Origin: Mageeibacillus sp. UBA5734
GTDB taxonomy: Bacteria; Bacillota; Clostridia; Saccharofermentanales; UBA5734
Length of the DNA: 23,272 bases
Direction: 5' to 3'
NCBI GenBank assembly: GCA_002419365.1
Contig: DIGA01000119.1
Location: 1 to 23,272 of the forward strand
Part shown: positions 14,532 through 21,635 of the stretch, in pieces
Position numbering within the stretch: position 1 is the stretch's first letter
Layout of the letters: every line of letters begins with the position of its first letter
Notes under the pieces: model-generated
Databases searched by the model: none
What the model saw: only the letters and a program-made list of their open reading frames with translations
What the model was told of the DNA's origin: nothing
Translations under genes and position numbers: made by a program

Positions 14532-14563
14532 CAAGGCATGTGGTAATGATGCCTTGTTTTATA
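14532..14563 (-). promoter_or_regulatory. Inverted repeat (likely operator) and possible -10 before ROK gene 2
   Basis: Perfect 8-bp arms CAAGGCAT (14532-14539) and ATGCCTTG (14549-14556) flank 9 bases, 25 bp in all. On the minus strand a possible -10, TATAAA (plus 14563-14558), ends one base before it; no convincing -35 is seen. A second possible -10, TATACT, lies further up at 14582-14587. The geometry mirrors the site before ROK gene 1. On the plus strand the same dyad is followed by TTTTAT and could pass for a terminator, but no plus-strand gene precedes it. Confidence 0.5.
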
Positions 14564-14601
14564 AAAGTCTCTATCAATGTCAGTATAATGGAGTGCCAGG
14601 G

Positions 14602-14640
14602 AAAATAACAGATCAAGAACCAAAAGGGTTGATAACCTGT
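14602..14640 (-). terminator. Weak terminator-like hairpin after the LacI gene
   Basis: Directly after the LacI stop on the minus strand, an imperfect stem pairs ACAG with CTGT and ATC-AACC with GGTT...GAT, with 3-base bulges, followed by TTATTTT. It is modest and may be leaky, which would allow readthrough into ROK gene 2. Confidence 0.35.
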
Positions 14641-15633
14641 CTAAAGCAGTCTCGTTGTCTTGCGGATGATCAGTTCCGGTTTGTACACGATGCTGCGGTG
14701 CCGGGTTTTGTCTGGGTCTGTGATCAGGTCCAAAAGCAAATTGGCCGCCTTGATGCCGATTTTTTGCTTTGGCTGGGCCATGGTTGTGAGCTGGGTCATC
14801 GGCAGGCCGGCAAAAAACATATCATCATAGCCGACCAGGCCAAATTCCTCCGGAATCCTGCGGTTGTCCCGCATGGCCCGGTCATAAACGCCGAGGGCGA
14901 TCATGTCGTTTTCACACAGGGCAGCATCGAAGGGGGCCCCGGTGGCAAGCAGGTTTTCAAAGCAGCGGGCTCCAGACTCGTGTGTGTATTCACCCTGGCA
15001 GACCAAGCGGTCATCAACCGGCCGGTCGTGGCGGGACAGGGCTTTGGTGTAGCCTTTGAAGCGATCGGCAAACGTCTTGGCATCGGTATGGCTGCCGATG
15101 AAGGCGATGTGCTGGTATCCACATTGGATCAGATGCTCAGTCGCCAAATAGGCCCCCAGAACATTGTCAACGTCGATGGAGGACAGTTCAGGGCGAGTCG
15201 CTGGATTAAGCTTGACCACCGGGATGCCCAGGTCAACCAGGTAGGAATCGTCTTCGCCAAACGATTTGATGATGATACCATCGACACGTTTTTCCGCCAT
15301 CAACCGGATCTGCTTGAGTTCTTCTTCATGATTCCACTGATTGTCACACATGATGGTCGTGAAGCCGCGGGCGGAGGCGGTCGAATTGACGGCATGGGCG
15401 ATCTCGACAAAAAAAGGATTGGCAAAGTCAGGAACGATAAAGGCTATGGTCATGCTCTGACGGGTCACCAGGCTCCTGGCCATGGCATTGGGGGTGTACC
15501 CCATCTGACGGGCCGTATCCAGGATCTTCCGGCGCAGTGCAGGACTGACACCCTGCTTGCCATTCAGCGCCCTGGAAACAGACGAATGCGTGATGCCCAG
15601 TTCTCGGGCGATGTCTTTGATCGTTGCTGACAT
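14641..15633 (-). CDS. LacI/GalR-family transcriptional regulator
   Basis: I choose ATG 15633, preceded by GGGAGA; a longer frame to 15693 would begin upstream of the predicted transcription start. The 330-residue protein opens with the LacI helix-turn-helix TIKDIARELG, SSVSRALNG and hinge helix NAMARSL, then a type-1 periplasmic-binding-like effector domain (IAFIVPDFANPFF, VDGIIIKSFG, ALCENDMIALGVYD, FGLVGYDD). It should act as a dimer or tetramer responding to a sugar or sugar phosphate. It stands at the head of the polyol island and is divergent from the acetolactate synthase genes. The central-CG palindrome at 12876-12889 in the transporter leader is a plausible target. The specific effector is unknown. 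Confidence 0.92.
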   Translation of the reverse strand: MSATIKDIARELGITHSSVSRALNGKQGVSPALRRKILDTARQMGYTPNAMARSLVTRQSMTIAFIVPDFANPFFVEIAHAVNSTASARGFTTIMCDNQWNHEEELKQIRLMAEKRVDGIIIKSFGEDDSYLVDLGIPVVKLNPATRPELSSIDVDNVLGAYLATEHLIQCGYQHIAFIGSHTDAKTFADRFKGYTKALSRHDRPVDDRLVCQGEYTHESGARCFENLLATGAPFDAALCENDMIALGVYDRAMRDNRRIPEEFGLVGYDDMFFAGLPMTQLTTMAQPKQKIGIKAANLLLDLITDPDKTRHRSIVYKPELIIRKTTRLL

Positions 15634-15666
15634 GTTTTTGATCTCCCACGCAGGTTGATAGGATGC

Positions 15667-15693
15667 ATTATACAGCCAATATCCTGACCTCAA
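15667..15693 (-). promoter_or_regulatory. Predicted promoter of the LacI gene
   Basis: On the minus strand, a perfect TATAAT (plus 15667-15672) preceded by TG has a TTGAGG (15688-15693) 15 bases upstream, a short spacer. The predicted start near 15660 leaves a 27-base leader before ATG 15633 and supports that start choice. Confidence 0.55.
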
Positions 15694-15735
15694 CCAGTTT
15701 TAGTGCCAAGGCAACGCTTCATTTCCGGTATCCTG

Positions 15736-15744
15736 TGCTAAAAT
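15736..15744 (+). promoter_or_regulatory. ilvBN promoter: Predicted extended -10 promoter of the ilvBN operon
   Basis: TGC directly followed by TAAAAT makes an extended -10; no good -35 is visible at 16-18 bases. The leader would be about 48 bases. No T-box, terminator-antiterminator or branched-chain leader peptide is evident in this short leader, so control must act elsewhere or by a protein. Confidence 0.45.
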
Positions 15745-15798
15745 GCTGATTAACCTTTTCCATAAGCACGCGATGCAATCTACTCAGGAGGTGTGTCT

Positions 15799-17451
15799 AT
15801 GCAGCTATCTGGAGCTCAGGCCATGGTGCAAGCCCTGGAACACGCAGGCGTCACGACCCTTTTTGGCTATCCGGGGGCAGCCATTGCACCTTTTTACGAT
15901 GCGCTGGTCGATTCGAACATCCAGCATGTCCTGACACGCAATGAGCAGGGAGCAGCTCACGCGGCCAGCGGTTACGCCAGAGCCCGGCAAGTCACTGGCG
16001 TTTGCGTGGTCACATCTGGTCCCGGAGCAACGAATGCAATCACGGGAATCGCCACAGCCTACATGGACTCGATTCCGCTGGTCATCATCTCCGGCCAGGT
16101 TACGACTGACCTGATTGGCAGTGACAGTTTCCAGGAAGTCGACATCACCGGAGCCACATCACCCTTTACGAAGCACAATTACCTGGTCAGATCAGCCCGG
16201 GATCTGCCGCGGATTTTCAGGGAGGCCTTTTACCTGGCAGCCACCGGCCGACCTGGCCCAGTCCTGATCGACGTTCCCCAGGACATCCAAATGGATGTTT
16301 TTCAATATGAAGATCCTGGTGAAGTCCATCTGCCTGGCTACAGGCTCGTAACCGACGCACAGACTGAGCAGCTGCTCGCTGTCAAGGCTCATCTGGAAAG
16401 TGCCAAAGCCCCGATCATCTGTGCCGGCGGTGGCGTCCTCAGCAGTGAAGCCTCACAGGCGCTGCTAGAGCTGGCCGAATCGTGCCAGATTCCGGTGGTC
16501 ACCACCATGATGGGTATCAGCGCCATCCCGTACAACCATCCGCTGTATCTGGGGACCCTGGGTTCGCACGGTCTGTTTGCCGCCAACTACGCCCTTAACC
16601 AGGCAGACCTGGTCATGCTCATCGGAGCCCGGGTCGGCAACCGGGCCATGGGTTCAGCGCAGGAAATCGCCCGCCGGGCCCGGATTGTCCATATTGACAT
16701 CGATCCGGCAGAGATCGGCAAAAACATCAAGCCCCACACAGCCATAGTCGCCGATGCCAAATCAGCTCTCACCGGCCTGCTCGCGCTTGCGCCTCAGATG
16801 AACACCACAGAATGGATGGAGAAGATCTCTGCCATCAAGACCAGCCACCGGCTGCCGGATCAGCCAGCTGGTCCATCGACGACCATCTACCCCCCTACCC
16901 TGATGCGTATCCTCGGCGATTTGGCTGGACCAGACGCCCTGGTGACGACAGAAGTGGGCCAGAACCAGATCTGGGTCGCCAACCACTACCCGTTCACAAA
17001 GCCGCACACCTTCATCACCTCGGGCGGCATGGGCACCATGGGGTATGGGTTGCCATCGTCACTGGGTGCCAAGGTTGGCTGTCCCGACCGAACGGTCATC
17101 GCAGTCAGCGGTGATGGCAGTTTCCAGATGTCACTGCAGGAACTGGGCACCATCAAGCAGGAAAAAGCAGCCGTCAAGTGTGTCCTTTTGAACAACAGCC
17201 GCCTCGGCATGGTGCACGAGATCCAGAGCATCCGTTACAAACGCTATTCGCAAGTGTTCCTGGAAGAAAATCCAGATTTCGGGATGCTGGCCGCAGCCTA
17301 TGGGTTTGGTTACGCCAAGGTCCAGAGCAACGCCCAGATCGAGGCAGCGGTCAGGACCATGCTCGATACCCCGGGACCGTATCTGCTCGAATGTCTGATC
17401 GATCCCCATGAACCGACACTCTACCCTGTCCGCAAGGAGGTCAAAGGATGA
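15799..17451 (+). CDS. ilvB: Acetolactate synthase large (catalytic) subunit
   Basis: The ATG at 15799 lies 7 bases after AGGAGGT; a GTG at 15793 would touch the ribosome binding site itself. The 550-residue thiamine diphosphate enzyme shows GYPGAAIAPFYDAL near 24-36, the cofactor-activating E49 in RNEQGAAHAASGYARA, the central FAD/Rossmann-like domain, and the ThDP-magnesium motif GDGSF near 438 ending at NN. It condenses two pyruvates to 2-acetolactate, or pyruvate with 2-oxobutyrate, the first step of valine, leucine and isoleucine synthesis. Pairing with a regulatory subunit marks it as the anabolic IlvB type rather than catabolic AlsS. The rest of the pathway (ilvC, ilvD, leu genes) is not in the window. 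Confidence 0.95.
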   Translation: MQLSGAQAMVQALEHAGVTTLFGYPGAAIAPFYDALVDSNIQHVLTRNEQGAAHAASGYARARQVTGVCVVTSGPGATNAITGIATAYMDSIPLVIISGQVTTDLIGSDSFQEVDITGATSPFTKHNYLVRSARDLPRIFREAFYLAATGRPGPVLIDVPQDIQMDVFQYEDPGEVHLPGYRLVTDAQTEQLLAVKAHLESAKAPIICAGGGVLSSEASQALLELAESCQIPVVTTMMGISAIPYNHPLYLGTLGSHGLFAANYALNQADLVMLIGARVGNRAMGSAQEIARRARIVHIDIDPAEIGKNIKPHTAIVADAKSALTGLLALAPQMNTTEWMEKISAIKTSHRLPDQPAGPSTTIYPPTLMRILGDLAGPDALVTTEVGQNQIWVANHYPFTKPHTFITSGGMGTMGYGLPSSLGAKVGCPDRTVIAVSGDGSFQMSLQELGTIKQEKAAVKCVLLNNSRLGMVHEIQSIRYKRYSQVFLEENPDFGMLAAAYGFGYAKVQSNAQIEAAVRTMLDTPGPYLLECLIDPHEPTLYPVRKEVKG

Positions 17452-17933
17452 GCCAGCATACCCTCTCTGTCCTGGTCAACAACCATCCTGGTCTGCTGTC
17501 CAAAGTCTCCGGCCTATTCAGCCGTCGCAGTTTCAATATCGACAGCCTGGCAGTTGGCATCTGCGAGATCCCTGACTGCTCACGCATGACGATCGTCGTC
17601 AATGGTGACGAAGCCATGGTCGATCAAGTGATCAAGCAATTGGACAAACTGATCGATGTCATCGAAATCGAGCATCTCCCGGTCCAGCATTCCGTTTTCC
17701 GGGAAATGGTCCTGGCCAAAGTCGCTGTCGAAGCCAGCCAGCGGACAGAACTGCTGCAGATTGCCGAGATTTTCCGGGCTAAGATTGTCGATGTCTCCCT
17801 GCATCACATCACGCTGGAACTGACCGGACAGGCTGACAAAATCAATGGATTCCTCAATCTGCTCGAAGATTTCAAAATCCTGCGCATTGTGCGCACGGGT
17901 ACGATTGCAGTGCCGCGCCGTGAGGAAAGCTGA
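17448..17933 (+). CDS. ilvN: Acetolactate synthase small (regulatory) subunit
   Basis: The 161-residue protein has an N-terminal ACT domain (TLSVLVNNHPGLLSKVSGLF, then RSFNIDSLAVG and a MTIVV strand) and the C-terminal acetolactate synthase small-subunit domain. It activates the large subunit and carries valine feedback inhibition. It overlaps the large-subunit gene by 4 bases (ATGA), with the in-gene AAGGAGG about 5 bases before the ATG as ribosome binding site, so expression is coupled. A GGTCAG/CTGACC hairpin follows the stop but has no T-run. Some databases use the symbol ilvH for this subunit. Confidence 0.95.
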   Translation: MSQHTLSVLVNNHPGLLSKVSGLFSRRSFNIDSLAVGICEIPDCSRMTIVVNGDEAMVDQVIKQLDKLIDVIEIEHLPVQHSVFREMVLAKVAVEASQRTELLQIAEIFRAKIVDVSLHHITLELTGQADKINGFLNLLEDFKILRIVRTGTIAVPRREES

Positions 17934-17996
17934 GGGTCAGAGACACGGACCTGACCGGAATCAAAAGATCAACCAAAAGAGCCCCGGGGCACTGGT

Positions 17997-19145
17997 TCAC
18001 AGTGCAGGGATTCTTTTCAAGGTCGCGGCTGATTTGCTTTCATACATCCGGATATCCGCTTGCTCCAGCAACGTCTGTACAGTCGGATGGCTGGATTTGT
18101 CATAGACAACTCCACCAAAACTTAGCTGGAGCGTATACGGCTTGCCACTGTGCTCGTTGTAATGCGCGAACGCCTGGTGGAACCTGGCGACCGTCTGGTC
18201 CAGATGGATCCAGTTACGGCCTTGCAGGATGATGTAGAACTCATCACCACCGACCCGGGCGATCACATCATCATGGCGCAAGCATTGATGCATGATCTGC
18301 ACAGTCGCCTGCAACGCCTCGTCACCAACCGCATGGCCAAAGCGATCGTTGATCTGCTTGAAATGGTCAATATCGGCTGCGATCAAGGCCAGATACTGGT
18401 CTGAACGGGTCTGGGCCAGTTTGCGGGCCATCAATTTTTCAAAATGGCGCCGGTTCAAGGTCCCGGTGAGGTAATCCGTGGTCAAATGATTGTCGATGAT
18501 ATGCTGGTAGATGAACAGCACACTCAGGGTAGTCATGGGCCAGGTCACTGTGACCCCGTAAAACAGGATCTGGATGATCGAGCCAACGACGGGAAATGCA
18601 TAGTAAGTCAGGAGCAGGCCAGTCATCCGCGGCGGAATCTGCTTGCGATGCAGGATGATCAGGCCGCTGGACAGGACAACGATTCCCAGAGCCATGCTGG
18701 CATGCACGAGAAACAGCGGGCCCCGGGTATAGCGGTTGTCTGGTGCAATGGAAAAATACCAGCCGGTTCGCAGTGATACAACCGCCAGAAGTGAATTGAT
18801 CACGAGCGTCATCCGCACGAGGATCGTGGAAAACCTGAAGACCCTGGTTTTCTGGCTGGTCAAGGTCTGGGTGTAAAAAAGCCAGATCGAAATCGGTACG
18901 AGGTTGATGATGTAGAGCAAGACATTCCCAATCTGGTTCAGGAACAAGGCCAGCTGCCCCGGCTGTCCTTCAAACAACCAGCCCAGGATGTCGAATGCAC
19001 AGGCGAGCGCCGTACTGCCGATAAAAACGAACAAAAGCCGGTTGGATTGGCTGCGGAAATCAAAGCGGTTCCGTGCGGACCAGAACAAGATCAAAAGAAC
19101 GACCAAAGACCAGAGAGAGATATCGATGCGCAAGTAGACATCCAC
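17997..19145 (-). CDS. Membrane-bound diguanylate cyclase (7-TM-like sensor plus GGDEF)
   Basis: I prefer the GTG at 19145, with AGGA 8 bases upstream, over a TTG at 19172 that has no site; this gives 382 residues. The first ~210 residues carry about seven hydrophobic segments, an N-terminal 7-TM sensor type common in Firmicute GGDEF proteins and histidine kinases. The GGDEF domain starts at TDYLTGTLNRR and keeps the catalytic RVGGDEF (GGDEF at 299-303) and the metal Asp in AADIDHFKQIND. An inhibitory site RHDD (290-293) sits five residues before GGDEF, so product inhibition by cyclic di-GMP is expected. No EAL or HD-GYP partner is present. It lies between ilvN (convergent) and a divergent PIN-like gene, with no obvious target nearby; the signal is unknown. 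Confidence 0.9.
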   Translation of the reverse strand: MDVYLRIDISLWSLVVLLILFWSARNRFDFRSQSNRLLFVFIGSTALACAFDILGWLFEGQPGQLALFLNQIGNVLLYIINLVPISIWLFYTQTLTSQKTRVFRFSTILVRMTLVINSLLAVVSLRTGWYFSIAPDNRYTRGPLFLVHASMALGIVVLSSGLIILHRKQIPPRMTGLLLTYYAFPVVGSIIQILFYGVTVTWPMTTLSVLFIYQHIIDNHLTTDYLTGTLNRRHFEKLMARKLAQTRSDQYLALIAADIDHFKQINDRFGHAVGDEALQATVQIMHQCLRHDDVIARVGGDEFYIILQGRNWIHLDQTVARFHQAFAHYNEHSGKPYTLQLSFGGVVYDKSSHPTVQTLLEQADIRMYESKSAATLKRIPAL

Positions 19146-19358
19146 AAGGTCAGTCCTGCCCTTATCTATCAATTTTTACAAAATACATGTTATTTTTAAC
19201 ACAACGCTTGCCATCTATCAACTGATGGATACGATCAGCCTGACGTCAATGCCACTCGGGCAGGCATGCACTTCCAGACCGAAAATCCACCACAAGCTGC
19301 ATCTTTCGCTTAGAATAGGAATATAGCCGTACTTAATCATCCAGCGAGGAGGCCCCCC

Positions 19359-19949
19359 GTGTCCAACGTTGAAGAATATCTCTACATCGATTACGAAAAT
19401 GTCCAGGATGTCCAGGTCGAGGTGATCAAGAAAACGGTCAAAGTGGCGATCATTGTCGGCCAGGACCAGACGAAAGTGCCGATCGATCTGGTCCAGAAAA
19501 CCCAGCCCTTTGGCAGTGCCGTGGAGTGGATCCAGGTCAGCGGCAAAGGCCGCAATGCACTCGACTTTTTCATCGCCTTTTTCCTTGGCCGCGATGTGGC
19601 TGCTGACCGCAGCAAGAACTTCATCATCTATTCCAAGGACACGGGCTATGACCCCTTGATCAACTACCTGAAAAAAAGCGGCATCAAGGCCCGGCGCATC
19701 GTCAGCTTCCAGGAGCTCGACCAGAACAAACCGATCCAGATCGATGAAGCGGGCGTGAAAAAGGTCCGCGAAAGCTTGGGCAAGCTGGCCGCTAACAAGC
19801 GTCCGAAAAAGCGCAGCAGCCTTCTGGGTTTCATTGTCGATTTATTGAAAGGCGCCAAAAAGCAGGATGTCGAAGCCATCGTCGAAGACTTGTTTATCAA
19901 GAAACTGGTCTACGAAGAAAACGGCATCATCAAATACGATCTGGACTAG
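19359..19949 (+). CDS. PIN/NYN-like domain protein, putative RNase
   Basis: It starts at GTG with AGGAGG 6 bases upstream (19347-19352). The 196-residue protein begins YIDYENV, with D11 and E13-N14, and has further acidic positions D69 (NALDFFIA), D94 and D98 (SKDTGYDPL). This spacing matches the metal-binding acidic set of PIN-like/NYN nucleases, which cut RNA. After about residue 125 a Lys/Arg-rich linker (ANKRPKKRSS) leads to a small helical C-terminal domain of about 60 residues that could bind nucleic acid. No antitoxin-like small gene precedes it, so a VapBC toxin role is unlikely. It is convergent with the MBOAT gene and shares its stop region. Cellular target unknown. Confidence 0.75.
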   Translation: MSNVEEYLYIDYENVQDVQVEVIKKTVKVAIIVGQDQTKVPIDLVQKTQPFGSAVEWIQVSGKGRNALDFFIAFFLGRDVAADRSKNFIIYSKDTGYDPLINYLKKSGIKARRIVSFQELDQNKPIQIDEAGVKKVRESLGKLAANKRPKKRSSLLGFIVDLLKGAKKQDVEAIVEDLFIKKLVYEENGIIKYDLD

Positions 19950-21352
19950 AAGCGGTAATAGATGAATGGATTGAAGCTTTCGTTGACCAGGAACAGGACC
20001 GAAAGGGCAAACAGGAACGCATAGCCGAGATCAAGCAGGAGTTTCGGGAAGCGCGAGCGAGCCAGGGCATCGGCTGCCATTTTCGGCAAAGGAGTCGCAC
20101 CGATGGCTGCCAAGATCATGAATGGCAACAGATAGACCAGGTTGTTCTGGACCAGGTAGCTGAAGGGATTGGTGCCGTGAAAGCCCAGCATCGCCTTGAG
20201 GAAGTTTTTCACCTGGGACAGGGACTCGCTACGGAACAGGACCCAGCCAACCAGGACACTGAGCATGGCATAAATATAGCCCAGCGGTGGCACCCTGCGG
20301 ATGATATTGAGCAGGAACATCCGTTCCATCACCAGCAGCACTCCAAAGAACAGGCCCCAGAAGACGAAATTCCAGGCCGCGCCGTGCCACAGGCCGGTCA
20401 AGGCCCAGACGATGAAGATGTTGCGCAGCCAGTTGGTGGCACTGACCCGGTTACCGCCAAGAGGGATGTAGACATAGTCGCGAAACCAAGTGCTGAGTGA
20501 AATGTGCCAGCGGCGCCAGAATTCGGTCACCGAACGCGAGATGTAAGGGTAGTTGAAGTTCTCCAGGAAATGGAACCCGAACACGTGGCCCAGGCCAATG
20601 GCCATGTCGCTGTAGCCGGAGAAATCGAAGTAGATCTGGAACGCATAGGCGATGATGCCGAGCCAGGCCATCAGAAGACCACGGTCGCCATCCGCCATGT
20701 TGAAAGATGCATCCGCCAGGATCGCCATCTGGTTGGCAATGACCACCTTTTTGGCCAGGCCGGCAACGAAGCGCCGCAGACCCTTGGCAGTCAGGGACCA
20801 GCTGATCTCGCGCTTGCGCAATTCCTGTTCGATCGTCTCGTAGCGGACGATCGGTCCGGCAATCAGCTGTGGAAACATCGTGACATAGGTTGACAGGGTC
20901 AGAATGTTGCGCTGGACTTTGACTTCGCGGCGGTAGACATCGATCGTGTAGGACATGGTCTGGAAGGTGTAGAAACTGATACCGACCGGCAAAGGCAGGT
21001 TCAACAGGGGCAGACTCGCACCTGTCAGCGTGTTGATGCTGGAAATGACAAAGTCCGAATATTTGTAGAAAGACAACAGGCCGAGGTTGACGACAAAGGA
21101 TGAAACCAGGAACACCTTGGCCAGCCCGCGGTGTTTCATCCGCAGCAGGGCATCGATGACCAGCGCATGCAAGTAGTCATTGGCTGTGGAAACCAGCATC
21201 AGGATGACATAGACTGGCTCCCCCCAGGCATAGAAGACCAGCGAAGAAACAAGCAGGACGAAGTTTTTCCAATTAATGGTCCGGGCGATGTGGTACAAGA
21301 TCACCACGATCGGCAAAAAAACAAAAAGGAAGGACAAGCTGCTGAAAACCAA
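19946..21352 (-). CDS. MBOAT-family membrane O-acyltransferase (AlgI/DltB-like)
   Basis: The likely start is TTG at 21352, because GGAG stands 8 bases before it and the resulting N terminus (MVFSSLSFLFVFLP) matches the usual AlgI-type start. An ATG at 21376 lacks a site. The 468-residue protein has about ten or more membrane segments and the family motifs FPQLIAGPIVRY, QIYFDFSGYSDMAIG, FWRRWHISLSTWFRDYVYIPLGG and LTGLWHGAAWNF, containing the catalytic His at about 323. Such proteins move acyl groups across the membrane onto exported polysaccharide or teichoic acid. The usual partner, an AlgJ/AlgX/DltD-like SGNH protein, is absent on the downstream side, which instead holds the convergent PIN-like gene. 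The acceptor is therefore unknown. Confidence 0.92.
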   Translation of the reverse strand: MVFSSLSFLFVFLPIVVILYHIARTINWKNFVLLVSSLVFYAWGEPVYVILMLVSTANDYLHALVIDALLRMKHRGLAKVFLVSSFVVNLGLLSFYKYSDFVISSINTLTGASLPLLNLPLPVGISFYTFQTMSYTIDVYRREVKVQRNILTLSTYVTMFPQLIAGPIVRYETIEQELRKREISWSLTAKGLRRFVAGLAKKVVIANQMAILADASFNMADGDRGLLMAWLGIIAYAFQIYFDFSGYSDMAIGLGHVFGFHFLENFNYPYISRSVTEFWRRWHISLSTWFRDYVYIPLGGNRVSATNWLRNIFIVWALTGLWHGAAWNFVFWGLFFGVLLVMERMFLLNIIRRVPPLGYIYAMLSVLVGWVLFRSESLSQVKNFLKAMLGFHGTNPFSYLVQNNLVYLLPFMILAAIGATPLPKMAADALARSRFPKLLLDLGYAFLFALSVLFLVNESFNPFIYYRF

Positions 21353-21408
21353 AGTATTATTCTCCAAAGACGTCATTGATGAAAGTTCTTTTGAAAGACA
21401 TCTCGGCT

Positions 21409-21437
21409 ATTATACCACCTGTATCTGGAATTGACAG
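21409..21437 (-). promoter_or_regulatory. Predicted promoter of the MBOAT gene
   Basis: On the minus strand CTGTCA (plus 21432-21437), 17 bases and a perfect TATAAT (21409-21414) form a good sigma-A promoter. The start point near 21402 gives a leader of about 50 bases to the TTG start at 21352. Confidence 0.6.
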
Positions 21438-21459
21438 GAATTTTACCCTGGCCGATCGT

Positions 21460-21489
21460 TTGCAGGTGTTTATGGCTTCATGATATAGT
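21460..21489 (+). promoter_or_regulatory. Predicted promoter of the metF gene
   Basis: TTGCAG (21460-21465), an 18-base spacer and TATAGT (21484-21489), the latter preceded by TGA as an extended -10. It predicts a 140-base leader (about 21496-21635) in which I recognise no SAM, cobalamin or tetrahydrofolate riboswitch core. Small pairings such as GAGCA/TGCTC are seen but no terminator. Confidence 0.5.
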
Positions 21490-21635
21490 TTATTTCTATG
21501 GATTTGTATAGTTATTCCGTGTTACCCTATATCCGGAAAACCCGCTAAGATAAGAAAAAGTTTGAATACCAAGACGCGGCTGGTGCAGATGAGCAGCATC
21601 CATTGCTCCTTGCCGGTCCGACAGGAGCCGATACA

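Noticed and set aside
14532..14560. Plus-strand intrinsic terminator
   Set aside because: The hairpin is followed by TTTT on the plus strand, but no plus-strand gene precedes it. It fits better as an operator in the ROK 2 leader.
14461..15630. 389-codon plus-strand open frame
   Set aside because: It is antisense to the LacI gene, whose helix-turn-helix and effector domain are unmistakable.
15743..15798. Branched-chain leader peptide for ilvBN attenuation (frame opening MLINLF)
   Set aside because: It has no ribosome binding site, starts inside the -10 region, runs into ilvB, and no terminator-antiterminator follows.
21496..21635. SAM or tetrahydrofolate riboswitch before metF
   Set aside because: Neither conserved core could be found by eye; only short, weak pairings are present.
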